In this document: positions 8,067 to 15,269 of the stretch, in pieces
How positions within the stretch are numbered: position 1 is the stretch's first letter
How the letters are laid out: each line of letters begins with the position of its first letter
Source: Bacteroidales bacterium
GTDB lineage: Bacteria; Bacteroidota; Bacteroidia; Bacteroidales; UBA10428
DNA length: 32,565 nucleotides
Assembly: GCA_016938235.1 (NCBI GenBank)
Contig: JAFGVA010000117.1
Coordinates: forward strand, 1 to 32,565
Direction: 5' to 3'
The notes under the pieces: generated by a model
Databases searched by the model: none
What the model saw: the letters and a program-made list of their open reading frames with translations, nothing else
Told to the model about the DNA's origin: nothing
Translations under genes and position numbers: made by a program

Positions 8067-8510
8067 CTAAAAATGGTGTTTATCGAAAATTGAAAATCGT
8101 TCACTTTTTGAAAAGAAAAAATCACATTCAATTTCAGCATTTTCGTCACTATCGGAGCCATGTACAGCATTTCGCTCCATCGACTCAGCAAACATTTTTC
8201 TTATTGTACCTGGCTCTGCCTTACTTGGATCCGTATGACCAATTCGTCTGCGGTATTCAATAACGGCATTCTCTTTTTCAAGAATTGCAACTACTACAGG
8301 TCCCGAAGTCATAAACTCAATCAGGCTGTTGTAAAATGGTTTTTCAGCATGAACCTGATAAAAGTTTCCCGCTTGTTGTCTGTTCAACATAAACAGGCGC
8401 ATTGCTGAAATGTGAAAACCAGCTTCGTTAATTTTGTTTAATATAGGGCCTATATACTCATGACTAACGGCTCCCGGTTTAATTATGGTAAGTGTTTTAG
8501 TTCCTGCCAT
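8067..8510 (-). CDS. ndk: Nucleoside diphosphate kinase
   Basis: A 147-residue cytosolic enzyme that moves the gamma phosphate of ATP to nucleoside diphosphates through a phosphohistidine. The N-terminal strand TLTIIKPGAV (residues 7-15), the RRRIGHTDP loop (87-95), and the active-site NAVHGSDS with His117 are intact. The C-terminus (FFFSKSERFSIFDKHHF) is the usual extra tail. The length is normal. It is a single-gene unit converging on the DciA-family gene with 16 bases between the stops, and divergent from the nrnA-like gene with 97 bases shared. I see no consensus TAnnTTTG box on its own side of that gap. Confidence 0.96.
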   Translation of the reverse strand: MAGTKTLTIIKPGAVSHEYIGPILNKINEAGFHISAMRLFMLNRQQAGNFYQVHAEKPFYNSLIEFMTSGPVVVAILEKENAVIEYRRRIGHTDPSKAEPGTIRKMFAESMERNAVHGSDSDENAEIECDFFFSKSERFSIFDKHHF

Positions 8511-8579
8511 AGAATTTAGATTTTGTTCGGGGTGAATATATAAAAAAAAAGTCTCATTCGGTTTTACATAAGATATAAT

Positions 8580-8587
8580 TATATTTG
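8580..8587 (+). promoter_or_regulatory. Promoter -7 box of the nrnA-like / FKBP operon
   Basis: TATATTTG matches TAnnTTTG exactly, 20 bases before the ATG at 8608. It probably drives the following three overlapping or closely spaced genes. A T-rich GGTTTTAC at about 8560 could serve as a poor -33 box. Confidence 0.65.
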
Positions 8588-8607
8588 AGCTTGATTAATA
8601 CGTTCTC

Positions 8608-9651
8608 ATGGAATTAAAAAATACCGAACATTCACAAATCCTTAAATTCAAAGAATTACTTGCTGACAAACAACAAAAAATTGTCATTGTTTCACATCGT
8701 AATCCCGATGGCGATGCAATCGGTAGTTCATTCGCCCTGTATAACTATTTTATAAAAGCCGGACACCTGGTTGACGTGATAATTCCCAATAATTATCCGC
8801 AGTTTCTAAATTGGGTACCGAATGTAAAAAACACGCTGGTTTATGAATGGCATGCCGAAAAGTGCAACCATTTGCTTAAAAGTTGCGATATCCTAATTGC
8901 AGTCGATTTTAATGATTTATCAAGAATCAGAGAATTTGAATCACAAATTGAACCGGATAATTGTTACAAAGTACTTCTTGACCATCATCCTGACCCGGGG
9001 AGTTTTGCTGACCTGGTTATTTCTGACACCAGTGTAAGTTCAGCAAGTGAACTGGTGTATTTATTTCTTAAAGAAATTGATTCTGTAAACCTGATGGATA
9101 AAGAAATTGCCGAATGCATCTATTGTGGAATTATGACCGACACAGGTTGCTTCAGCTTTAATTCATCAAAACGTCAAACATTCGAGATTGTAGGCGAACT
9201 TCTCGATTTCGGGATTAATAAGGATTACATTTTCAGTCAGGTATACAACAACTACTCTGCTGACAGAATGAAACTTATGGGCCACTGTTTACACGAGAAA
9301 ATGACTTATATACCTGAAATGAATACTGCATTTATTGCTCTTAGTCAGGAAGATATAAAAAACTACAACTTCAAAGTAGGTGACTCAGAAGGTTTTGTAA
9401 ACATTCCCTTATCGATACGGGGAGTAAAAATGTCCGGTTTATTTACCGAGAAGTCCGATATTGTTAAGATTTCCTTGCGATCAAAAGGTAATTTTGCCGT
9501 TAATGAAATAGTCAATAAGTATTTCGCTGGCGGTGGACACAAAAATGCCGCTGGTGGCGAATCAAAACTGTCTTTAGATGACACGATTGCAAAATTTATT
9601 AGTATTTTGGATGAATATAAAGATCAACTGAGTGACGATGATTCACAATAG
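8608..9651 (+). CDS. nrnA: NrnA-type DHH-family phosphoesterase (nanoRNase / pAp phosphatase)
   Basis: A 347-residue DHH-DHHA1 protein. Metal-binding motifs are present in order: HRNPDGDAIGS (residues 30-40), the Asp of AVDFND (about 98-103), DHH at 125-127, and GIMTDTGCF (174-182) with the fourth Asp. The DHHA1 substrate-binding motif GGGHKNAAGG is at 308-317. Known members degrade 2-5 nt RNA fragments and dephosphorylate pAp, a by-product of sulfur and CoA metabolism; some act on cyclic dinucleotide products instead, so the substrate here is inferred. It starts an operon: the next lipoprotein gene begins inside its 3' end. Such a DHH gene in front of a gldI-like gene is a pairing I recall from gliding Bacteroidota. 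Confidence 0.85.
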   Translation: MELKNTEHSQILKFKELLADKQQKIVIVSHRNPDGDAIGSSFALYNYFIKAGHLVDVIIPNNYPQFLNWVPNVKNTLVYEWHAEKCNHLLKSCDILIAVDFNDLSRIREFESQIEPDNCYKVLLDHHPDPGSFADLVISDTSVSSASELVYLFLKEIDSVNLMDKEIAECIYCGIMTDTGCFSFNSSKRQTFEIVGELLDFGINKDYIFSQVYNNYSADRMKLMGHCLHEKMTYIPEMNTAFIALSQEDIKNYNFKVGDSEGFVNIPLSIRGVKMSGLFTEKSDIVKISLRSKGNFAVNEIVNKYFAGGGHKNAAGGESKLSLDDTIAKFISILDEYKDQLSDDDSQ

Positions 9652-10180
9652 AATATATTCTTTTACATTATTACTAATTTGTATGTTGCTGTTATCATGC
9701 AGAAAACCTGTATCAACGAATACCCCTGCTGGCAATAATAAATCGACCGAAGAACAGCTTGTTGAAGTGAACCGGATTTTAGTAAAAAAAGACAGACAAA
9801 AAATAACCGGATATATTAACCGCAAGGGGTGGAATATGATGGAAACAGAAACCGGGTTATGGTACGAAATTCTTGAAGAAGGATCTGGCGATTCTGCAAA
9901 ATCAGGCCAGTTAGCAACAATGGAATATACAGTCAGACTGCTCGATGGTACAATTTGCTATACATCAAATAAAAACTCACCAAAAACTTTTTTAATAGGT
10001 AAAGGAAATGTTGAATCGGGTATAGAACAAGGCGTTCTGCTGTTAAAGGAAGGAACTAAAGCCCGCTTTATTTTGCCGCCGTATTTAGCGCATGGTTTGC
10101 CGGGCGATGGCGATAAAATACCCGCCCGATCTATAATAATTTATGAATTAGAATTACTTTCTTTAACAAATCCACAATAA
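9638..10180 (+). CDS. GldI-like FKBP-type peptidyl-prolyl isomerase lipoprotein
   Basis: A 180-residue lipoprotein. The ATG at 9638 fits best; a GTG at 9632 in the same frame adds only two residues. The signal peptide ends in the lipobox LLSC with Cys21, followed by the linker RKPVSTNTPAG. The FKBP domain spans about residues 65-178, with ATMEYTVRLLDGTICYTS, a Gly-rich turn GVLLLKEGTKARFILPPYLAHG, and a C-terminal strand IIIYELELLSL. Size, lipobox and the RKPxS motif recall GldI of Flavobacterium, a lipoprotein needed for gliding and T9SS function. Several FKBP active-site aromatics are replaced, so chaperone-like rather than strong isomerase activity is possible. It overlaps the nrnA-like gene by 14 bases and is followed four bases later by another FKBP lipoprotein. 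Confidence 0.8.
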   Translation: MIHNRIYSFTLLLICMLLLSCRKPVSTNTPAGNNKSTEEQLVEVNRILVKKDRQKITGYINRKGWNMMETETGLWYEILEEGSGDSAKSGQLATMEYTVRLLDGTICYTSNKNSPKTFLIGKGNVESGIEQGVLLLKEGTKARFILPPYLAHGLPGDGDKIPARSIIIYELELLSLTNPQ

Positions 10181-10184
10181 ATAA

Positions 10185-11084
10185 ATGAAGCATTTTCTTT
10201 TAACAACAGTAACCGTTCTGGCGCTTCTTACAGCATGCACAAAAGAATCGAAATACGCGGGTTACAACGAAAGCCCTAAAGGATTTCATTATAAACTCCT
10301 TTCTATCGGCGAATCTGATGAGAAAATTAAGGAAGGTGATTTCGTAACGGCAGACATCAGCTACCTTACCCTTAAAGACTCTGTGTTTTTTGAGGGAAGA
10401 CGAAAAATAAATCTCGTTCAGCCTGCTTACACGGGTGCTATTGAAGACTGTTTCAAAATGTTACGAAATAATGAAAGCGCCTCATTTATACTCACAGCAG
10501 AGCCATTCTTTAAAAATACCTTACAATCAGATTTGCCACCATTTTTAAAAGAAGATGACGATTTTAAAGTAAATATTACTGTTATTGATATTCAAACCGA
10601 AGATGAATTTGAAAAAGAAAAGCAAGCCTTTTTAAACTGGATAAATGATTTCGGTGACTTTGAAAAAGTAATACTAGAGCAATTTATTAATGAAGAGAAA
10701 ATTAATGCAAGTCCAAGTTCAAGCGGATTAATTATGTTACCCCTTGTGAAAGGAAATGAAAAAACCATTGAACCGGGCGACACAATCACTATTAATTATG
10801 AAGGAAGGTTTCTTAACGGAAAATTCTTTGACAGTACGGTGCGCCGGAATCAACCTTTCCAGTTTATTTACGGAACCGAATGGCAGGTAATTAAGGGACT
10901 TGAAGAAGGACTTGGCAAAATGCACGAAGGAGAAAAAGCCTTGTTTATTTTACCCTCCGAACTGGCCTTCGGACAGGAAGGCAGCTCCACCGGAATTATT
11001 CCGCCATTTACTTCGTTAATTTTTGAAGTTGAAATAGTGCAAATTAGTAAGGGGATAAAAGACAATAAGCAACCGAATTTGTAG
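10185..11084 (+). CDS. Tandem FKBP-domain lipoprotein
   Basis: A 299-residue lipoprotein with signal peptide and lipobox LTAC (Cys18). Two FKBP-like domains are visible. The first, at about residues 30-135, is degenerate: it keeps EGDFVTADISYLTLKDSVFF and MLRNNESASFILTAEPFF but lacks the Gly/Pro-rich flap. The second, at about 195-292, is canonical: EPGDTITINYEGRFLNGKFF, DST, the VIKGLEEGLGKMHEGEKALFILP core and the LAFG....GIIPPFTSLIFEVE end. Thus the C-terminal domain should be an active prolyl isomerase in the cell envelope. It starts four bases after the GldI-like gene and is surely co-transcribed with it. A role in folding outer-membrane or T9SS cargo is inferred from the neighbour only. 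Confidence 0.85.
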   Translation: MKHFLLTTVTVLALLTACTKESKYAGYNESPKGFHYKLLSIGESDEKIKEGDFVTADISYLTLKDSVFFEGRRKINLVQPAYTGAIEDCFKMLRNNESASFILTAEPFFKNTLQSDLPPFLKEDDDFKVNITVIDIQTEDEFEKEKQAFLNWINDFGDFEKVILEQFINEEKINASPSSSGLIMLPLVKGNEKTIEPGDTITINYEGRFLNGKFFDSTVRRNQPFQFIYGTEWQVIKGLEEGLGKMHEGEKALFILPSELAFGQEGSSTGIIPPFTSLIFEVEIVQISKGIKDNKQPNL

Positions 11085-11114
11085 TTATTTTTATAATTAA
11101 AGCAACTAAAAGTT

Positions 11115-11122
11115 TAATTTTG
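11115..11122 (+). promoter_or_regulatory. Promoter -7 box of the third lipoprotein gene
   Basis: TAATTTTG matches TAnnTTTG, 42 bases before the ATG at 11165. It overlaps the TTG codon at 11120 that would extend the frame, so it helps to rule out that longer start. Confidence 0.6.
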
Positions 11123-11164
11123 CATCTCTATCTTAAAGTAACATACAATTTTCACAAAAGAAAC

Positions 11165-12193
11165 ATGAAAAAATTATTCGCTAAAACATATATCATTGCA
11201 GGAGCATTGCTGTTGATAGTTTTTCAGTCATCTTGTCTTAAAAACTTCGATGAAGAAAAGCAAAACGAAGAAAACAAGCTTATAAATGATTATATTAAAG
11301 CAAATGGCTTTACCGACGAGAACAAATTACCAACAGGTATTTATCTGAAGTTTTATAATGATACTACATTAACCGATTCAGCTAAACCGGTTACCGGCAA
11401 TACTGTTTTATTAAGTTTTACCGGTCTATATACCGATGGCGAAATTTACGAAACCACAGATCCTGAGCTTGGTACCAGTTTGTTTTCTGACCATTATTTT
11501 GTTTACGGTCCCATGCGCTTAAAAATGGGTAAAATATTATATGGTGTCGATACAACACTGCGATTTTTTAGTCCCGGAGATTCAGGAACAATGGTTATCC
11601 CTTCAAACTACGCCTGGTACGATTACCGACCGGTTGTTTATCATATTAAGCTTCACGAAGTGATTGAAAATGATTCGCTTTACGAAGAATCTGTTTTTAA
11701 ATCATTTTTTGATTCAAGCAATTTCTCCAAAACAAAGATTATAGCTCAATATACAAGTACCAAAGCAGCTTATCCCAAGGATTTATATTACCAATTTAGT
11801 CACGATTCTGTTGATTCTTTGGCAAAAACACCCATAAATGTTGCCATTAACGACAGCTTAATGATTGACCTTACAGCACGATTTGCCGAAAATTACTATG
11901 GTAATGCAATTGGTCGTATTTTTTTTCCGTTAAGTAATTATCCCAGCCAGTTCAAATACAGGTATGGAAATGGCTCTATGTTCCCTATTGTTCCGGCTAT
12001 CGACTCAGCTATAAAACACATGGCCGTTGGCGATGAACTGGAAATCTGCGGACAATCGTGGTGGGGATACGGCGACGAGGGATTCAATGATTCGTACTAC
12101 AACATTATTGCCGTTCCGGCATATACTTCTGTGCATTATAAAATACGCCTTTTGGGACACAGAAAGAGTGATATTTGGACTTATGCCGAATAA
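11165..12193 (+). CDS. Lipoprotein with degenerate FKBP-like domains
   Basis: A 342-residue protein from ATG 11165. A longer frame from TTG 11120 would place a hydrophilic stretch before the signal peptide and overlap a promoter box. The signal peptide ends in the lipobox QSSC (Cys24). Two FKBP-like units can be traced. The first, about residues 45-165, contains VTGNTVLLSFTGLYTDGEIYETT, FFSPGDSGTMVIPSNYAWYDYRP and VVYHIKLHEV. The second, about 210-335, contains INDSLMIDLTARF, AVGDELEICGQSWWGYGDEG and SVHYKIRLLGHR. Both lack the usual active-site aromatics and carry insertions, so it is probably a binding or chaperone-like relative. It is the third FKBP-type lipoprotein in a row and appears to have its own promoter. 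It converges on the RsmI-family gene with four bases between stops. Confidence 0.75.
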   Translation: MKKLFAKTYIIAGALLLIVFQSSCLKNFDEEKQNEENKLINDYIKANGFTDENKLPTGIYLKFYNDTTLTDSAKPVTGNTVLLSFTGLYTDGEIYETTDPELGTSLFSDHYFVYGPMRLKMGKILYGVDTTLRFFSPGDSGTMVIPSNYAWYDYRPVVYHIKLHEVIENDSLYEESVFKSFFDSSNFSKTKIIAQYTSTKAAYPKDLYYQFSHDSVDSLAKTPINVAINDSLMIDLTARFAENYYGNAIGRIFFPLSNYPSQFKYRYGNGSMFPIVPAIDSAIKHMAVGDELEICGQSWWGYGDEGFNDSYYNIIAVPAYTSVHYKIRLLGHRKSDIWTYAE

Positions 12194-12197
12194 AATC

Positions 12198-12899
12198 CTA
12201 AAGAGTTAAGAATATTGTCGGCTTTTTATGTAAATCAGGTTTTTGTGCTTTTTTCCATTCTTCCACAGTAAGCGTTTTTATTAATTCATCTTCCTGGGTT
12301 ATATGACAAGCAATACAAATTTTGATGCTGTTACTACAATGCTTAATTAAATCCTCCAATAACTGATTATTTCGGTATGGAGCCTCAATAAATATTTGAG
12401 TTTGATTATTACGATTGGCCTGTTGCTCTAATTCCTTTATTTTTTTTATTCTAAAAGTGGGTTTAACAGGCAGATAACCATGAAATGTAAAACTCTGACC
12501 GTTTAAGCCTGAAGCCATTAATGCCAGAAGAATGGATGATGGACCAACAAGTGGTACAACTTTGATATTTTGTTTATGGGCAAGTTCTACAATTTCGCTT
12601 CCCGGATCAGCTACAGCAGGCACTCCTGCTTCTGACAATAAGCCAACATCTTCCTGCTCGCAAGGTTTTAAATATTTCGAAATTTGATTACGGTCAGTGT
12701 GTTTATTCAACTCAAAAAAATGCAAATCATCTATGGGAATCTGAATGCCGTATTGAATAAGTTGCCTTCTTGCAGTTCGCTCATTTTCAACAATATAATA
12801 CCTTATGTTGTTTACCACTTGCTGAACCTGAATTGGTATAACCAGATCCTTATCAGATTCTCCGATTGTTGCCGGTATTAAGTATAGTTTTCCTTTCAT
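12198..12899 (-). CDS. RsmI-family tetrapyrrole-methylase-fold SAM methyltransferase
   Basis: A 233-residue cytosolic enzyme. The N-terminus GKLYLIPATIG matches the start of the tetrapyrrole (corrin/porphyrin) methylase fold. The SAM-binding loop LLSEAGVPAVADPGS is at about residues 88-102, and VVPLVGPSSILLALMASGLNGQSFTFHGYLP (about 113-144) is the second signature. RsmI proper 2'-O-methylates C1402 of 16S rRNA. This protein is shorter than E. coli RsmI (no C-terminal extension) and has a divergent substrate region, and many Bacteroidota carry such a short paralogue, so the substrate is uncertain. It converges with the third lipoprotein gene. Its upstream side is the TTTTAGA tandem repeat, and no consensus promoter box is visible there. 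Confidence 0.82.
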   Translation of the reverse strand: MKGKLYLIPATIGESDKDLVIPIQVQQVVNNIRYYIVENERTARRQLIQYGIQIPIDDLHFFELNKHTDRNQISKYLKPCEQEDVGLLSEAGVPAVADPGSEIVELAHKQNIKVVPLVGPSSILLALMASGLNGQSFTFHGYLPVKPTFRIKKIKELEQQANRNNQTQIFIEAPYRNNQLLEDLIKHCSNSIKICIACHITQEDELIKTLTVEEWKKAQKPDLHKKPTIFLTL

Positions 12900-12936
12900 T
12901 CAACTGGAAGTTTGGGTAAAGATATTTATTCATTGT

Positions 12937-13014
12937 AAGATTTTAGATTTTAGATGTCAGATTTTAGATTTTAGATTTTAGATGTCAGATTTTAGATTTT
13001 AGATTTTAGATTTA
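12937..13014. repeat. TTTTAGA tandem repeat with interspersed TGTCAGA units
   Basis: About eleven 7-mers of TTTTAGA or the variant TGTCAGA fill this stretch. Two TGTCAGA variants, 28 bases apart, suggest a higher-order 28-bp unit of three TTTTAGA and one TGTCAGA. It lies between the divergent RsmI-family and metallo-hydrolase genes and does not code. Slipped-strand length change is plausible. Confidence 0.85.
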
Positions 13015-13020
13015 AATGAA

Positions 13021-13130
13021 CAACTCAATCTCTTATTCTCTAATTCTCTAATTCATTCATTCTCACATTCACTCATTCTCACATTTACTCATATACGCTC
13101 TCACTATCAAACAAAACTCAGTCACTAAAT
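13021..13130. repeat. CT-rich ATTCTC/ACTC-type degenerate repeat tract
   Basis: A strand-biased pyrimidine-rich tract with TCTCTAATTCTCTAATTC and two copies of CATTCTCACATT(C/T)ACTCAT. It directly precedes the promoter of the metallo-hydrolase gene. A similar but shorter tract (ACTCTCCACTCACACTC and so on, about 18150-18180) precedes the four-helix-bundle gene. Confidence 0.6.
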
Positions 13131-13133
13131 CAC

Positions 13134-13141
13134 TATATTTG
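13134..13141 (+). promoter_or_regulatory. Promoter -7 box of the metallo-hydrolase gene
   Basis: TATATTTG matches TAnnTTTG. Only six bases separate it from the ATG at 13148, so the mRNA would be leaderless or nearly so. The 15 bases from 13134 are identical to those at the promoter of the gene at 18216. Confidence 0.6.
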
Positions 13142-13147
13142 TTTACA

Positions 13148-13921
13148 ATGGAAAATAAGCTAAATATTACATTTTTAGGTACCGGAACGTCACAGGGTAT
13201 ACCTATAATTGGTTGCGACTGTGAAGTTTGTCGGTCAGCTGACGCCAGAAACAAGCGCTTAAGAACATCCATACTAATTAATTATAAAAACAAAAACATT
13301 GTTGTTGACACCGGACCCGATTTCAGGCAACAGATGCTTAATGCTGAAGTTAAAGAGCTCCGTGCAATTCTTTTCACTCACGAACATAAAGACCATGTTG
13401 CCGGATTGGATGATGTTCGTCCTTTCAATTTTAAAACCGGTAAACCAATTGATGTTTATGCTGAACAAAGGGTACAAGATGCCATTAAACGAGAATATGC
13501 CTATATTTTTTCAGAAAACCCTTATCCGGGAATACCCCAGATAAATATGCACCTGATATCTCATACCAATTTCAATATCGATGATATTGAAATTAACCCC
13601 ATACGTGTAATGCATCACAAACTTCCGATTTTAGGTTTTAAAATTGGAAAATTTGCCTACCTCACCGATATAAAAACACTGCCCGGGGAAGAAAAAAAGA
13701 AAGTAAGCAATCTCGATGCAATAGTAGTAACCGCGTTACGAAAAGAACCCCATATTTCTCACATGAATATCGAAGAAGCTGTAACATTAATCAGGGAACT
13801 AAATCCGAAAAAAGCTTACCTGACCCATTTAAGCCATCGTTTTGGGTTGCACGAATTTGAGGAAAAGAAACTTCCCCCGAATGTGTTTATTGCGTATGAT
13901 GGTCTGCGGATCTCTATATAA
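13148..13921 (+). CDS. PhnP-like metallo-beta-lactamase-fold hydrolase
   Basis: A 257-residue protein from ATG 13148; the longer frame uses a TTG that lies inside the promoter box. The di-metal site HxHxDH is complete (His78, His80, Asp82, His83), with further ligands expected in VMHH, YLTDIKTLP and YLTHLSH. The N-terminus FLGTGTSQGIPIIGCDCEVC carries three cysteines (23, 25, 28), which in PhnP bind a separate structural zinc. PhnP hydrolyses 5-phosphoribosyl 1,2-cyclic phosphate in phosphonate breakdown, but no phn genes are here. Close relatives in Bacteroidota are general cyclic phosphodiesterases of unknown substrate. It converges on the MFS gene, one base from its stop. Confidence 0.85.
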   Translation: MENKLNITFLGTGTSQGIPIIGCDCEVCRSADARNKRLRTSILINYKNKNIVVDTGPDFRQQMLNAEVKELRAILFTHEHKDHVAGLDDVRPFNFKTGKPIDVYAEQRVQDAIKREYAYIFSENPYPGIPQINMHLISHTNFNIDDIEINPIRVMHHKLPILGFKIGKFAYLTDIKTLPGEEKKKVSNLDAIVVTALRKEPHISHMNIEEAVTLIRELNPKKAYLTHLSHRFGLHEFEEKKLPPNVFIAYDGLRISI

Positions 13922-13922
13922 A

Positions 13923-15107
13923 TTAGCTGTTGTTACCTGGCTGCCTTTTCATAGAAAGCAAAACAGATGAGATGGTAATAAGTGACAAAATTAACACGGT
14001 CGATCCGCACATAAGCAAAGCAAATTTCAGACTTATATTATCGGACCAGTAGCCTAGTAAGGGGCCAAAACCTGAGTAAATAACCCGAATTACCAGGCTT
14101 CGTATCGACAACACAGTTGCTCGTTTACCAGAATCTGTTATGTCGTTTATGTATTTCTTCAAAATAGGGTGAGCCGTACCCCTTATTATATAAAATATTA
14201 CTAATGAAACGATTACCCACAGATTAAGGCTAAAAGCACTTGTAATAAACCCAACAGATAAGGGGATTGCTAACAAGAACAAAATCTTTTTCATACTAAC
14301 GCTTCCCAATTTCACCGATAACAGACTGCCTGCTGCAACAAGCAGGTTCAAAACAACCCATGCGTAACCAAAATCCTGTTTCGGTAATCCAATTTCGGTA
14401 AATATTGGCTGGGCAAACCAGGCCATTGTTAAACTTGCAAAGCCAATTATTGATGAAAATATGACCAAATCTCTCAACACCCTGTTTTGTCTCAAAGTGT
14501 GATTCACAATCTGCAAGATATCCTTAATGCCCGGATTGTTTCGTTTACTATGCATTGTAGGTTCAACCAAAAAAACCGAGACAATAAATGCCAGAAAAGC
14601 TAAACCAGCCTGAATATAAAAATTAACCCGTACAGTTTCGAATACGAAAAGTGAAACAAACAAACCGGCAAGTGCCTCGGCAAAATTGCCGGATGCTGTT
14701 ATTCTTCCTTCAACTTTAATGTAATTTCTTTCTTTTTTTTGCTGAAGTAAGGTATCATAAAGCAAAGCCGAATCTGCTCCCGATAATAAACTCTGGCCAA
14801 TTCCCAGTAATACTTCGGCTAATACAAAGCCTATAAAAAAATAACTCTGCGAATAAACAAAGAACCCGATTGAACCTAAAAGAGTACCTGTCACTAAAGC
14901 TGTTTTTCTGCCCCAAACATCTGCCACATACCCCGAGGGCACTTCAAGAACTGCAATTATCAATGAATATATGGCATGAAGAACAAAAAGCTCGGTAACA
15001 GAAAAGTTATTCTCTTTGTAAAAAAGATAAATAACTGGCATGTATACCATGAACCATTTAAAAACTTTAATGAGGTATAATAGCGGTATATTACGGTTTA
15101 TAGTCAT
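13923..15107 (-). CDS. Major facilitator superfamily transporter
   Basis: A 394-residue inner-membrane protein with about twelve hydrophobic segments. The family motif between TM2 and TM3 is recognisable as GYVADVWGRKTALVTG, and SGADSALLYDTLLQQ lies just after TM4. The start at 15107 (MTINRNIPLLYLIKVFKWF) is preferred to the ATG at 15119, which sits two bases after the promoter box. The substrate cannot be told from sequence. The layout resembles the drug/sugar-efflux-like MFS group common in Bacteroidota and Firmicutes. It is a single-gene unit, convergent with the metallo-hydrolase gene and divergent from the sensor gene. Confidence 0.88.
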   Translation of the reverse strand: MTINRNIPLLYLIKVFKWFMVYMPVIYLFYKENNFSVTELFVLHAIYSLIIAVLEVPSGYVADVWGRKTALVTGTLLGSIGFFVYSQSYFFIGFVLAEVLLGIGQSLLSGADSALLYDTLLQQKKERNYIKVEGRITASGNFAEALAGLFVSLFVFETVRVNFYIQAGLAFLAFIVSVFLVEPTMHSKRNNPGIKDILQIVNHTLRQNRVLRDLVIFSSIIGFASLTMAWFAQPIFTEIGLPKQDFGYAWVVLNLLVAAGSLLSVKLGSVSMKKILFLLAIPLSVGFITSAFSLNLWVIVSLVIFYIIRGTAHPILKKYINDITDSGKRATVLSIRSLVIRVIYSGFGPLLGYWSDNISLKFALLMCGSTVLILSLITISSVLLSMKRQPGNNS

Positions 15108-15120
15108 TTTCAAAAGCATG

Positions 15121-15128
15121 CAAAGATA
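15121..15128 (-). promoter_or_regulatory. Promoter -7 box of the MFS gene
   Basis: The minus strand reads TATCTTTG, a full TAnnTTTG match, 13 bases before the ATG at 15107. Its position makes the ATG at 15119 an unlikely start. Confidence 0.6.
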
Positions 15129-15216
15129 GCAGAAACAATTTTTCTTTAGCTAAGTACCTGATCTTATTGATGCTAAATAGTAAATAAGTTTCTGCACGTT
15201 TTTTATTTTTTTTTGC

Positions 15217-15224
15217 TAAATTGG
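15217..15224 (+). promoter_or_regulatory. Possible promoter box of the sensor gene
   Basis: TAAATTGG differs by one base from TAnnTTTG and lies 45 bases before the ATG at 15270, behind a long T run. Weak support. Confidence 0.35.
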
Positions 15225-15269
15225 AATCAAAAGACATATCATAATTAAGAAGCTGAAAACATCATATTT

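Noticed and set aside
11120-11164. Upstream extension of the third lipoprotein gene
   Set aside because: The codon at 11120 is TTG inside a promoter box, and the extra 15 residues would precede a normal signal peptide.
12185-12227. GCCGA / TCGGC with a T run, considered as a plus-strand terminator
   Set aside because: The stem is five base pairs with a 28-base loop and overlaps both convergent stops; too weak.
12937-13130. Possible CRISPR array
   Set aside because: Units are 7 bases and contiguous with no unique spacers, and no cas genes are present.
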